Shown: positions 44,668 to 53,040 of the stretch, one piece after another
How the letters are laid out: each line of letters begins with the position of its first letter
How positions within the stretch are numbered: position 1 is the first letter of the stretch
Assembly (NCBI GenBank): GCA_025656455.1
Contig: JAHXHS010000003.1
Span: forward strand, 1 to 64,000
Direction of reading: 5' to 3'
DNA length: 64,000 bases
Source of the DNA: Candidatus Thiodiazotropha sp. (ex Epidulcina cf. delphinae)
GTDB taxonomy: Bacteria; Pseudomonadota; Gammaproteobacteria; Chromatiales; Chromatiaceae
Notes under the pieces: generated by a model
The model's input: only the letters and a program-made list of their open reading frames with translations
What the model was told of the DNA's origin: nothing
Database searches by the model: none
Program-made: the position numbers and the translations under genes

Positions 44668-45432
44668 ATGAGGGTTGTGGTGATTTTCTGTCTGCTGCTC
44701 AGCGGCCAATCGCTTGCCCGGGATCTGCAGGCGGTGACCGATTGGCATAATCGTATGGCGTTGAGCACCGTTGCCAGCGGCATGGTCAACCGGGTGAATG
44801 TGGCGGTCGGCGAAGTCGTCAGCCGTGGATCGGTGCTTATCGAATTGGACCTGCGGCAAAACAAAGCCGAGCTTGCAGCGGCCGAGTCACGCCTCGAGGC
44901 GGCGACACAGCAGAATGACGAAGCGCGTCGGGAGTTGGACCGCTCGCTAGAGCTGTATGACCGGACCATGCTGTCGGATCATGAACGCAAGCAGGCCGAG
45001 ATCGAAGCCGCCACCGCCGATGCCGCCTACCGCGAGGCCCAGGCGAAGCTCGTCGGGATTCGCCTGCAACGGGAGTACAGCCGGGTGACCGCCCCCTTCG
45101 ACGGTATCGTCGAGAGGATTCATGTGCAGCCGGGACAAGCGGTGATCAACCGCTTCAACGCCATACCTTTACTGACCCTGTTAGAGCATGGTGTCATGAA
45201 GGCGGTGGCCGATGTCGATGAACGGACTGCCGCGAAGCTGGAACCGGGGACAGGGGTGCGGATCGGTGTACGTGGGCAATGGTTGGACGGAAAGATTGCT
45301 TTCATCGGCATCCAGCCGATGGCGGGGGATGCCGAAGGTGCGAAGTATAGGCTGGAAGCCAGTTTCACTCCGATGTCGGGGATGCGTTTACGGGCGGGGG
45401 AGAAGGCCGTGATGAGGTTGCGGGATGAGTGA
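44668..45432 (+). CDS. HlyD/RND-type periplasmic adaptor protein
   Basis: ATG 44668 follows a strong GGAGGGGAG box and gives 254 residues with a signal peptide (VVIFCLLLSGQSLA). The lipoyl halves are seen in VASGMVNRVNVAVGEVVSRG and TAPFDGIVERIHVQPGQAV, flanking an alpha-hairpin rich in Glu/Ala/Arg. The C-terminal beta domain is short. It would bridge the TolC protein to an inner-membrane pump not encoded here. Its end overlaps acylphosphatase by 8 bp. Confidence 0.9.
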   Translation: MRVVVIFCLLLSGQSLARDLQAVTDWHNRMALSTVASGMVNRVNVAVGEVVSRGSVLIELDLRQNKAELAAAESRLEAATQQNDEARRELDRSLELYDRTMLSDHERKQAEIEAATADAAYREAQAKLVGIRLQREYSRVTAPFDGIVERIHVQPGQAVINRFNAIPLLTLLEHGVMKAVADVDERTAAKLEPGTGVRIGVRGQWLDGKIAFIGIQPMAGDAEGAKYRLEASFTPMSGMRLRAGEKAVMRLRDE

Positions 45433-45715
45433 TCAGTCGGAAAGCGGAATGGTGTGTGTCCGTTGTCATGTGGCGGGACGCGTTCAGGGTGTCTTCTTTC
45501 GCGCCTCGGCGCGACATGAGGCGCAACGTTTGGGCATCAAGGGGTATGCCAAGAATCTTCACGACGGTCGAGTGGAGGTGGTGGCCTGCGGCAGTGTCAG
45601 CGCCGTGGGGGAGTTGCGGGAGTGGTTGCGCAAAGGTCCGGCTAACGCTGTGGTGAGCGGTGTCTCCTGTGCGGTCATCGATTTTCACGATTACCCACAA
45701 TTCGTCGTTGGCTAG
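45425..45715 (+). CDS. acyP: Acylphosphatase
   Basis: 96 residues with the signature VAGRVQGVFFRASARHEAQR holding the phosphate-binding arginine, and GYAKNLHDGRVEVVACG with the catalytic asparagine. It hydrolyses carboxyl-phosphate bonds. It overlaps the HlyD gene, so it is probably co-expressed. Confidence 0.95.
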   Translation: MSDQSESGMVCVRCHVAGRVQGVFFRASARHEAQRLGIKGYAKNLHDGRVEVVACGSVSAVGELREWLRKGPANAVVSGVSCAVIDFHDYPQFVVG

Positions 45716-45834
45716 TCCTGTCGGCCCGGCTTTGAGGCGTACAACTCGTGAAGCCCCTGATAAAACGGCAAAAATGTTCCATACTGGGAAGCGAGAAGCG
45801 TAAAAAAAAACAACTTTCCACATGGGGAAATTCG

Positions 45835-46260
45835 ATGCCGAAAAAAAGCAAATCCAGTAAGAATCTGCAAGCCGAAATTCAGCGGAATCTCCGCAAGAAA
45901 TTTGCCAAATCCCGTAGCCATCAACAATTGAAAGAACGAGTCGACGCCCTGGAAAAGGAACTCGGCGAAATTCGCCGGATGCTTGGTGAAAGCGGTGGGA
46001 AACCCCGACCGGCGCCGAAAAAGGCCGCAACCAAAAAGAGCGAATCCTCAATCAACAAAGACAACCTGCAGCGCATCAAGGGTATAGGCGCCGTCATTGA
46101 AAAGCGATTGCGTGACTATGGCGTTGACGGGTATGCGCAGATTGCCGCCTGGAAAGATGTTGATGTGGAGGACTTTTCTCAAAGGCTCAACTTCAAGGGC
46201 AGGATTCAACGCGAGCGTTGGGTAGAGCAGGCAAAGGCTTTGATGACTGACGCTCCTTGA
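45835..46260 (+). CDS. Helix-hairpin-helix protein with basic N-terminus
   Basis: 141 residues from ATG 45835 (GGGGA upstream). The N-terminal half is Lys-rich with a short coiled coil (LKERVDALEKELGEIRRML). The C-terminal half is a DUF4332/HhH-like domain: NLQRIKGIGAVIEKRLRDYG and FKGRIQRERWVEQA. Such domains occur in ribosomal L21-type fusions and DNA-binding proteins; nucleic-acid binding is likely. Confidence 0.8.
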   Translation: MPKKSKSSKNLQAEIQRNLRKKFAKSRSHQQLKERVDALEKELGEIRRMLGESGGKPRPAPKKAATKKSESSINKDNLQRIKGIGAVIEKRLRDYGVDGYAQIAAWKDVDVEDFSQRLNFKGRIQRERWVEQAKALMTDAP

Positions 46261-46398
46261 AGGCGTGTTATCAACCCGGCATTAGCGATGGCCACCTTGT
46301 CATTCCGGTCCATGCCAGAATTCAGGGCTCGTATGCGAGTTAGCGAATACCATCCATTTGCATCCCTAGTCAGTTGATGAAAACAAGGATTCAAAGCG

Positions 46399-46520
46399 TA
46401 GGGTGCGGCCCAGCCGCACCGTGTTAAAACAGGATGCCAGCGTGCAGGCGCAGAAAAACGAGAGTTAGCCCAGGCATAGCCCCCTTTGGGGGCTTTCATC
46501 GTGCTACCCGCTTTGCGGTG
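46399..46520. repeat. Dispersed repeat with GTGCGGC-CCA-GCCGCAC palindrome
   Basis: About 120 bp starting 'gcgtagggtgcggcccagc' and including 'aaacaggatg' and 'ggggctttcatc'. Similar copies are at about 48959-49030 and 51312-51430, the last directly before the group II intron remnant. It may be a REP-type element or part of the intron's 5' RNA; I cannot tell which. Confidence 0.6.
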
Positions 46521-46596
46521 CGTAGATGATTCGTTCAACCCGCTTCGCCTGCTTGCCCAAAAAATCCAAATCCTGGAGAGTAATGCGGGCTAGCCT

Positions 46597-47093
46597 AGTG
46601 TCCGTCCAGAAACAAGACAATTTCTCTCGCAAAGACGCCAAGATCGCCAAGGAAAAATAAATACAAGGCTCCTCCCCTGATCGGGTGGGTAGCTCATACA
46701 AATCACTATCCAACTCAAAGCTGATTGTCCGCGAATGAACGCAAATAAACGCAAATGCAAATAATCCATCTGTAGCTTGCCTTGATGGTTTTCAATCGCG
46801 GCGAAAAGAGACTCTCGCCAAGCCCGCAAAGCCTCTTCAGGCCTTGCATGCTTGGCGAGAGAGATTTCGCAGCGACCCCAGCGGGTTAGCGGAACCACGG
46901 CATCAGGCCATTCACAGCGAATTTGCGTTTATTCGCGTTCATTTGCGGACAAATCCTGCTTGATATGACTTGATGCGCATGACTTTCTTACCCACCCGAG
47001 TAGGGGAAGAGCCAAATACAATAAAAAAAACAATAAGTTATAACTTTGCGATCTTGGCGTCTTTGCGAGAGTTTTTCTTTCCGGACGGACACT
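46597..47093. mobile_element. Second copy of the AGTGYCCGTCC MITE, interrupted
   Basis: The two ends match the 142-bp MITE at 41934-42075 (inverted). They are flanked by exact AGCCT target duplications (46592-46596 and 47094-47098). The core is split at 46667-47013 by another element. Removing that insertion restores a sequence nearly identical to the other copy. Confidence 0.88.
46667..47013. mobile_element. 347-bp nested element with 8-bp target duplication
   Basis: Ends GGCTCCTCCCCTGATCGGGT and its imperfect inverse, flanked by AAATACAA on both sides (46659-46666, 47014-47021). It contains a second large inverted pair around 'ccgcgaatgaacgcaaat'. No transposase frame. Degenerate relatives are at about 55140-55480 and possibly near 26330 and 31080. 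Confidence 0.85.
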
Positions 47094-47174
47094 AGCCTAA
47101 GCTCAGGTTAGTATGGGGCGAGTCCAGTGTTCTTTTCAGACAGATTGCATGACCCTTGGTCGAAGGAGATATCA

Positions 47175-48620
47175 ATGTCGCGCCAGTACCGTTTTGCGCC
47201 GATGATTGCCGGTGAAATCGAACCCGTTGGTAGCCTCAAGGTGACCGCGCCCTTCGATCAGCAAGTGATTGCCACCATCGATACGGTGGACGGACGGGGG
47301 GTGGAGCAGGCGTTGAATAACGCCAGAAAGCTGTTTGACGATCCTCACGCCCGGCTGCCGTTGGCGGACAGGATCGAAATCCTGAAACGCACCGCCGTGA
47401 TCATGGCGGAAAGGGCCGAGGAGCTGGCCCTGGAAGCTGCCAGAGAAGGGGGCAAGCCGCTTACCGACTCCAGGATCGAGGTAGCCCGCGCCGTCGACGG
47501 TATTCAGATCTGTATCGAGACCCTGCGCACCGAGGCCGGCGAAGAGATTCCGATGGGGGTCAATCCCGCCTCTCAGGGGCGTCTGGCATTCACCCATCGG
47601 GAGCCGATCGGGGTAGTGGTGGCGGTCAGCGCCTTCAACCACCCCCTCAACCTGATCGTCCATCAGGTGGCGCCCGCCGTGGCCACCGGGTGTCCTGTCA
47701 TTATCAAGCCGGCAGAGGATACCCCCCTCTCATGCATGCGCTTGATTGAGATTCTCAGACAGGCCGGGCTCCCGGATGGTTGGGCCCAAGCGTTGATGAC
47801 CAGCGATCATCAGGTGGCGGAGCAACTGGTGTCCGATCCCAGGGTCGATTTCTTCAGCTTCATCGGCAGCGCCAAGGTGGGTTGGTGGTTGCGTTCCCGG
47901 CTAGCCCCCGGCACCCGCTGCGCCCTGGAACATGGCGGCGTGGCGCCGGTGATCGTGGAGGCCGATGCCGACCTTGCCGATGCGCTGCCCCTGCTGGCCA
48001 AAGGCGCCTTCTATCATGCCGGGCAGGTCTGTGTTTCGGTGCAGCGGGTCTTTGCAGACGCCGCCATCGCCCGCCGGGTGGCTGAGGGACTGGCGGCCGA
48101 GGGTGGGCAGATGAGCGTCGGCGACCCGACCCTGCCAGAGACCGGGATCGGCCCGCTGATCCGGCCCCGCGAAGTGGAGCGGATTCACGACTGGGTCAAA
48201 GAGGCCGTGGCCCAGGGCACAGAGCTGGTGTGCGGCGGCGAACCGCTATCCGAGACCTGCTATCCGGCCACCGTGCTCTACAATCCGCCGCCGCAGGCCA
48301 AGGTGAGCACCCAGGAGGTCTTCGGGCCGGTGGTCTGCGTCTACGCCTGCGAGGAGATGGAGCAGGCCATCGAGCAGGCCAATGCCTTGCCTTACGCCTT
48401 CCAGGCCGCCGTCTTTACCCAGAATCTGCAGGCCGCCCTGCGCGGCTATAAACGGCTCAACGCCTCGGCCGTAATGATCAACGACTTCACCGCCTTTCGT
48501 GTCGACTGGATGCCCTTTGCCGGTCTGCGGCAGTCGGGGATGGGGGTGGGGGGGATTCCTCATAGCATGCGCGATATGCAGGTGGAGAAGATGATGGTGA
48601 TTCGGTCTTCGGAACTTTAA
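47175..48620 (+). CDS. NAD(P)-dependent aldehyde dehydrogenase
   Basis: 481 residues from ATG 47175 with AAGGAG 7 nt upstream. The fold signatures are SAFNHPLNLIVHQVAPAVAT, the NAD-binding FIGSAKVGWWLRSRL, catalytic Glu in ALEHGG (family LELGG) and nucleophile Cys in AGQVCVSVQRVFA. FGPVVCVYACEEMEQAI follows. The substrate is not specified. Its last 75 bp and the 3' flank are duplicated at 50889-51372. Confidence 0.94.
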   Translation: MSRQYRFAPMIAGEIEPVGSLKVTAPFDQQVIATIDTVDGRGVEQALNNARKLFDDPHARLPLADRIEILKRTAVIMAERAEELALEAAREGGKPLTDSRIEVARAVDGIQICIETLRTEAGEEIPMGVNPASQGRLAFTHREPIGVVVAVSAFNHPLNLIVHQVAPAVATGCPVIIKPAEDTPLSCMRLIEILRQAGLPDGWAQALMTSDHQVAEQLVSDPRVDFFSFIGSAKVGWWLRSRLAPGTRCALEHGGVAPVIVEADADLADALPLLAKGAFYHAGQVCVSVQRVFADAAIARRVAEGLAAEGGQMSVGDPTLPETGIGPLIRPREVERIHDWVKEAVAQGTELVCGGEPLSETCYPATVLYNPPPQAKVSTQEVFGPVVCVYACEEMEQAIEQANALPYAFQAAVFTQNLQAALRGYKRLNASAVMINDFTAFRVDWMPFAGLRQSGMGVGGIPHSMRDMQVEKMMVIRSSEL

Positions 48621-49018
48621 TTTTGAATGATGAGTTTTGAATTTTGAATTGATGTGTACGCTGCGCGTACGGCTTTTTGGGGAAGCATCATGGCCTTGTC
48701 AGGGGGTGTGAGACGCCTTCAGGCAGAGGCGTTATATCGGATCATCCAGCCGGACGATGCTGAGCCGAATGGCGCTTAACTTAAGATCAAAGCCACCGTC
48801 ATCCCGGCGGATGCCGGGATCCAGAATCGCAAACAGGCAAAACCGAATCGATAAAGGAGTAAGCAGCACAGGAAGTTTTCGGGCCACCATTGTCTTGCTC
48901 ACACCATTCGGCAGGAAGGCAAAAGCGGCTATTATCAGGCATATTCAAAGAGATAGGCGTAGGGTGCGGCCCAGCCGCACCGAGTTAAAACAGGATGTCA
49001 GCGTGCAGGCGCGGAAAA
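48545..49018. repeat. Long direct repeat, copy 1 (ALDH 3' end and flank)
   Basis: About 475 bp, from within the last codons of the aldehyde dehydrogenase gene through the 3' flank, is repeated nearly exactly at 50889-51372. The intervening 1.9 kb holds the 110-aa ORF and the RAYT element. The repeat itself contains the dispersed palindrome near its 3' end. No separate gene is supported in it. Confidence 0.85.
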
Positions 49019-49099
49019 GCGAGAGCTAGCCCCGATGTAGTCCCTAAATACAAATTGATAAAGTATCAGTAACCTTTCAAACTTTAATGGGAGATATCC

Positions 49100-49432
49100 A
49101 TGAATGCAGAGCATGCAAAAGAGCTAGAAGAATTACGCAAAAAAGGGCTAACTAAGCTGTGTATTCACGGTGTTGGTGGCGAATTTACATTCATAGTAGA
49201 TAAGAGAGTTCAAAATAAAATATCGTATGACCTAATTGGGAAAGAACAGGAAATTTGCGAGTTCTTGGATCGCTCAGAAGATAAACCAGGTCTTTGCCAC
49301 CTTTATAAAGGCACATTCATGGTGAATACAAAATATCTTTTGCCTGAAGAACTTGAGGAGCATAAAGTTAAAGAAGAAGGCACTTTGGTAAAATGTGAGA
49401 ATAAAACCTTCAAGCCTCTGAGCACCTCTTAG
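49100..49432 (+). CDS. Small cassette-like protein (110 aa), paralog of the 53252 ORF
   Basis: A GGGAG box precedes the ATG. The product resembles the protein at 53252-53578: EHAKELEELRKKGL vs EHAKKLKELAKQDL, then VQNKISYDLIGKEQEICEFL vs VPNKIAHDFLEKELEISVFL, and SEDKPGLCHLYK vs DEDKPGKCHLYK. No known family. It is AT-rich relative to the aldehyde dehydrogenase. A possible degraded attC ('cttaggcattggccacc') follows but is not convincing. Confidence 0.75.
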   Translation: MNAEHAKELEELRKKGLTKLCIHGVGGEFTFIVDKRVQNKISYDLIGKEQEICEFLDRSEDKPGLCHLYKGTFMVNTKYLLPEELEEHKVKEEGTLVKCENKTFKPLSTS

Positions 49433-49503
49433 GCATTGGCCACCAATTAGCCAAACACGACGCTCCGCCTGACCAAAAAACGCAAAATACAAGCAAAATA
49501 CAA

Positions 49504-50841
49504 GGACACCCAACATTTAAAAAATCTGTTTTACATAAAATTAGGCCATGCTCGGTAAGTCATTAGGAGTGCACTGGTGCACTACAATGAGCAGCCAAAC
49601 ACAATTTTCATGACGCGTTTGGTTTTGAGAAGGGGAATGTGAAAGGATTTTCTGTACTGGGAATATAGCAGCACCGGCCGAGGGCAAAACCATCAGCCAG
49701 CTTGAAACGACTTGAACTTCTGACCTGAAATGCCGGTCAGCAAGGCGCGTAACGATACAACTGCAAGGATGCACCGGTGACACACAGCCATTTTCTGCCT
49801 AGGGCTTGACTGTATTGCTTGATTGCTTCCCGTGTGCCAACGACACGGTAGTAGCGTCTGCCATAATCACGCATCGTGTCCAGCCAAGCATCTGGTTCGA
49901 TGTTCAACCGTTCCAGGATGGGCGCCAGGTGGGCAGGTATGGCCCCCGCCTTGTCATGGCGTATTGCCCTACCTGCCCAGTCAGTCAGTTGGAGGTAATC
50001 TGCAAGGCTGAAGGGTAACCCCTGTTCCTTGTCAATGCACTCTCCGCCTGTGAATGGGAGCAACCCTGTTGGCGTGGGAGGCATCTCACCGGTGGTGTGA
50101 TCGGTTTGACCCTTTGTCCTGTGAAAATGTTCGATGCGCTGTTGAATTGAGGTGTAGTCTGAGGTTTCCGGCGTGGTGGCGATCCCGGCTCGAACCGGAT
50201 TCAGGTCCACATAGCTCATACAGGTCAGCAGAGCCGCTTCATCCAGCAAGGCCTGACTTTTAAAGCGGCCTTCCCAGAACCTTCCGGTGCAGCCATCTTC
50301 TGCATTGGCCCTTCGGGCAATGGTTTCATTCAGGTTGCGCATAAACCAGCTGATGTCATAGAGCCTGTGTCGCCATTTTTCGATATCGTTCGAGACCACG
50401 GTTTGTTCTGCCGCAGTCAGCTTGATGCCAGCCAGACGGCGAGCGACCAGCGGGGTAGGCTTGTAGAGCGCGGTCCAGTGCGCGATCACTGCCTCGTCGG
50501 TCCAGGCCAGGGCTCGTGGCTTATCAATGCGCACCACGGTATGGGTATGGTTGTGCAGCACCGCATAGGCGCAGATATCAATGGAGAAGACCGCCGAGAG
50601 CTGTTTGAGTCGTTCGACAACCCAATCCCTACGGTGCTCATAACTGCGTCCCGAGAGTGTATCTTCGCCACACAAGAAGGCGCGGCGGACGCAACGGGAT
50701 ACGCAATGGTAATAGGGTGTCTCTTCCAGGCAAATCTGGCTTTTGCGGGGTGTTGTCATGAGTCCTCTCCTTGGCGCTTGGTCTGTCCGTATGCAGGCTA
50801 CTCTAACTCATGCTAAAGTTGATTTCAATCGATGGATGTCC
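49504..50841 (-). mobile_element. RAYT transposon with GGACACCC / GGATGTCC ends
   Basis: The element begins with GGACACCC at 49504 and ends with GGATGTCC at 50841; a second, tandem copy of the right box lies at about 50855-50862. It encloses the Y1 transposase gene. The same ends frame a 106-bp non-autonomous derivative at 53041-53146, and a second full-length-type left end lies at 1-137. Confidence 0.75.
49737..50759 (-). CDS. REP-associated tyrosine transposase (RAYT, Y1/HUH family)
   Basis: 340 residues. The N-terminus ETPYYHCVSRCVRRAFLCGE is the usual RAYT start. The HUH motif is in AVLHNHTHTVVR and the catalytic-region helix is MSYVDLNPVRAGIA, with the tyrosine nucleophile. A long C-terminal extension (about 230-340) is typical of the subgroup that mobilises short palindromic repeats. 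It acts on single-stranded DNA. The gene lies within matching terminal boxes, so it may move its own element as well as the 106-bp derivative. Confidence 0.93.
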   Translation of the reverse strand: MTTPRKSQICLEETPYYHCVSRCVRRAFLCGEDTLSGRSYEHRRDWVVERLKQLSAVFSIDICAYAVLHNHTHTVVRIDKPRALAWTDEAVIAHWTALYKPTPLVARRLAGIKLTAAEQTVVSNDIEKWRHRLYDISWFMRNLNETIARRANAEDGCTGRFWEGRFKSQALLDEAALLTCMSYVDLNPVRAGIATTPETSDYTSIQQRIEHFHRTKGQTDHTTGEMPPTPTGLLPFTGGECIDKEQGLPFSLADYLQLTDWAGRAIRHDKAGAIPAHLAPILERLNIEPDAWLDTMRDYGRRYYRVVGTREAIKQYSQALGRKWLCVTGASLQLYRYAPC

Positions 50842-50888
50842 TCGTTTAGGTTGATGGATGTCCTTGTTTAGGTTGTTGAGGTTGTTGA

Positions 50889-51372
50889 GGTTGGGGGGGA
50901 TTCCCCATAGCATGCGCGATATGCAGGTGGAGAAGATGATGGTGATTCGGTCTTCGGAACTTTAATTTTGAATGATGAGTTTTGAATTTTGAATTGATGT
51001 GTACGCTGCGCGTACGGTTTTTGGGGAAACATCGTGGCCTTGTCAGGGGGTGTGAGACGCCTTCAGGCAGAGGCGTTATATCGGATCATCCAGCTGGACG
51101 ATACTGAAACGATGCTGAGCCGAATGGCGCTTAACTTAAGATCGAAACCACTGTCATCCGGCGGATGCCGGGATCCAGAATCGCCGACAGGCAAAACAGA
51201 ATCGATAAAGGAGTAAGCAGCACGGAAAGTTTTCGGGTCACCACTGTCTCAAGTGCCCCGCTCGCCATAAAGGTAACAACCTCTATTAACAGGCATATTC
51301 AAAGAAATAGGCGTAGGGTCGGCCCAGCCGCACCGAGTTAAAACAGGATGTCAGAGTGTAGGCGCAGAAAAG
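50889..51372. repeat. Long direct repeat, copy 2
   Basis: Copy of 48545-49018, including the last 20 or so codons of the aldehyde dehydrogenase and its stop codon, now detached from that gene. It starts right after the RAYT element. Scattered substitutions and a few short indels separate the copies. Confidence 0.85.
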
Positions 51373-51439
51373 CAGCCTCCTTATGGGGACTTTCATCATC
51401 CTATCCGCTCAGAGGGTAGCCGATGATTTTGAATTGATG

Positions 51440-51730
51440 GGGGGTAAGGACAGGTATGTTGCTTGGGCGGGGTGTTGTTTGAGAACATTTATGGTAGCAA
51501 AGCTGTACAATGCAAAGATCCATGGTTGGATAAATTACTACGGATGCTACTGTAAATCGGAATTACGACGAACCTTACGCATCCTTGATTGCCGTTTGAC
51601 GAGATGGGCAATGCGGAAATACAAACGCCTGAAGGGTCATCGGAAAAGAGCAACGCTTTGGATGTCCAGAATAGCTGGCGACCAAGCGTGTCTATTTGCT
51701 CACTGGAGATCCTTTGGGTGGAATGGCTGA
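51440..51730 (+). pseudogene. Group II intron reverse transcriptase/maturase, C-terminal remnant
   Basis: The frame encodes VAKLYNAKIHGWINYYGCY, RLTRWAMRKYKRLKGHRKR and GDQACLFAHW, which match the maturase (X) and end region of bacterial group II intron proteins. The reverse-transcriptase domain is absent. It is followed directly by the intron's RNA domains V and VI. Upstream is the long direct repeat, so the 5' part was lost by deletion or recombination. Confidence 0.88.
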
Positions 51731-51735
51731 ATGAT

Positions 51736-51803
51736 AAGCCGGATGAATGGAGACTTCACGTCCGTGTCTGTGAGAGCCTTAGGGGGTGGTTCCTTTTGGC
51801 TAC
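51736..51803 (+). ncRNA. Group II intron domains V and VI (3' end)
   Basis: AGCCGGATGAATGG-aga-CTTCACGTCCGT forms a domain V-type hairpin, followed by a domain VI-like stem GAGCCTTAGGGGG...CCTTTTGGCTACT. It sits 5 nt after the maturase remnant, as in intact introns. The intron boundary is followed by 'cgaccgggc' and the attC-like hairpin. Confidence 0.75.
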
Positions 51804-51808
51804 TCGAC

Positions 51809-51860
51809 CGGGCATTTATCCGCCATGCTGCGCATGGCGGATAAATACTTAACTGTTAGA
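51809..51860 (+). other. attC remnant abutting the group II intron
   Basis: A 16-bp stem ATTTATCCGCCATG.../...CATGGCGGATAAAT followed by 'cttaactgttagaagc', with a GTTAGAA core box (51854-51860). The left boxes are missing because the intron 3' end takes their place. Introns of the C-attC type target such sites, which fits. Confidence 0.55.
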
Positions 51861-51891
51861 AGCAACAAATTATCAAAGAGAGAATGAAACA

Positions 51892-52152
51892 ATGAAATGC
51901 TGTGCTTCATGTGGAATGCCCATGCAAAAAGATGAAGATCATGGTGGAAATGATGCATCAAACGATTGGTGCGTCCATTGCTGTCATGAAGACGGGAGTC
52001 ATAAAAGTTATAACGAAGTGTTGAATGGAATGGCAACATTTATGTTAAGTGATGCTTGCTCACAAGCTGGAATGGAAAAATCAGAAAATATGGAAGAAGC
52101 TCTTATTCGAGCCAAAAAATATATGCAGTCAATGCCTGGTTGGTCTGAATAA
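51892..52152 (+). CDS. Zinc-ribbon domain protein (86 aa), first cassette gene
   Basis: Four-cysteine ribbon-like pattern: CCASCGMPMQ and WCVHCCHEDG. It matches the putative zinc-ribbon family often found as small stand-alone proteins. AT-rich, and followed at once by an attC site, so it is a gene cassette. Function unknown. Confidence 0.82.
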   Translation: MKCCASCGMPMQKDEDHGGNDASNDWCVHCCHEDGSHKSYNEVLNGMATFMLSDACSQAGMEKSENMEEALIRAKKYMQSMPGWSE

Positions 52153-52155
52153 AGG

Positions 52156-52237
52156 CTTCTAACAAGGCCGCTCAAGCCGATCGCATACTCTTCCGCTGCG
52201 CTCCAGAGCAAGCGTCGGCGTAGCGGCAACGTTATAA
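52156..52237 (+). other. attC recombination site
   Basis: TTCTAACAAGGCCGCTCAAGCC (written from 52157) pairs with ...TAGCGGCAACGTTATAA at the right end. The R'' box TCTAAC and R' box GTTATAA are present, the latter deviating from GTTRRRY. It separates the zinc-ribbon cassette from the toxin-antitoxin cassette. Confidence 0.8.
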
Positions 52238-52305
52238 ATCCCTCTAGCCATACTACCCTGACTGTACTAATATGTAATACAAATCACTACACTGAGGCTA
52301 GTTTA

Positions 52306-52572
52306 ATGAGCATTACGAGTATTCGGATCGCTGACGATGTGGATAAACCCCTGGAGGCTCTTTCCAAAAAGCTTGATAGGAGTAGAAATTATATTATAAA
52401 TCAAGCTATTAAGGAGTTTCTTGCAAGGCAATCCCTGGAAGATTCAAGGTGGCAGGATACCCTCGAAGCACTTGAATCCATAAAGGCAGGTAAAACCATT
52501 GATGAAGAGGATGTGAATGCCTGGCTGAATAGCTGGGGCACCAATGATCGCAATTCGCCACCTAAATTATGA
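52306..52572 (+). CDS. Ribbon-helix-helix antitoxin (CopG/ParD-like)
   Basis: 88 residues starting TSIRIADDVDKPLEALSKKL, then SRNYIINQAIKEFLARQ, the classic RHH operator-binding fold. The C-terminus would bind the toxin. Its stop overlaps the toxin ATG (ATGA), the standard antitoxin-first order. It would repress its own promoter. Toxin-antitoxin cassettes stabilise integron arrays. Confidence 0.92.
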   Translation: MSITSIRIADDVDKPLEALSKKLDRSRNYIINQAIKEFLARQSLEDSRWQDTLEALESIKAGKTIDEEDVNAWLNSWGTNDRNSPPKL

Positions 52573-52856
52573 AGGTAAGGTATTCGCCGGAGTCTATCGA
52601 TGATCTCCAAAGAGTGGTGGAATTTGTAGAGGTTAAGAATCCATTCGCAGCCCGTCGAATAGCGATAGATCTACAAGAGGGCGTTGATAAGCTGAAGCAA
52701 TTTCCAAAAATTGGTTTACCCATTTTGAAAGCCCCAGACCCGGAGCAAATCCGTGATCTTTACATAGGTAACTATACAGTACGATACCTTATCGCCAATG
52801 AAATTATCTATATATTAAGAATTTGGCACAACAAAGAGAATAAAAAGAATTTATAA
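52569..52856 (+). CDS. ParE/RelE-superfamily toxin
   Basis: 95 residues. KVRYSPESIDDLQRVVEFVE, AARRIAIDLQEGVDKLKQFP and RDLYIGNYTVRYLIANEIIY with the final IWHNKENKK are the family hallmarks. It would be a gyrase poison (ParE) or mRNA interferase (RelE); the sequence favours ParE. Coupled to the antitoxin upstream. Confidence 0.92.
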   Translation: MKVRYSPESIDDLQRVVEFVEVKNPFAARRIAIDLQEGVDKLKQFPKIGLPILKAPDPEQIRDLYIGNYTVRYLIANEIIYILRIWHNKENKKNL

Positions 52857-52898
52857 CACAGCGCTTCACACGGACAAATTACTCGCTATGCTCGGCCA
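52852..52898 (+). other. Truncated attC after the toxin-antitoxin pair
   Basis: TATAACACAGCGCTTCACAC followed by 'ggacaaattactcgctatg' is the left half of a VCR-like attC. The right half with the GTTRRRY box is missing; the sequence runs straight into another small ORF. Confidence 0.6.
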
Positions 52899-52903
52899 AT
52901 AAA

Positions 52904-53036
52904 GTGATTAGTAAAGAACACACCATTGCTGAAATTCAACGTGCTGCTAATGAAAATGGCGGTAAGGCACCTGGCCGCCAAGTGTTTGAAAAAGAAACAG
53001 GCATTAAGCGATCTGATTGGAATAAACAGGGAATAA
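52904..53036 (+). pseudogene. Truncated homing-endonuclease-associated-repeat protein
   Basis: EHTIAEIQRAANENGGKAPG and FEKETGIKRSDW match the repeat found in HNH/homing-endonuclease-associated proteins. The gene is cut after about 44 codons where the 106-bp RAYT-type MITE begins. Confidence 0.7.
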
Positions 53037-53040
53037 ACAG

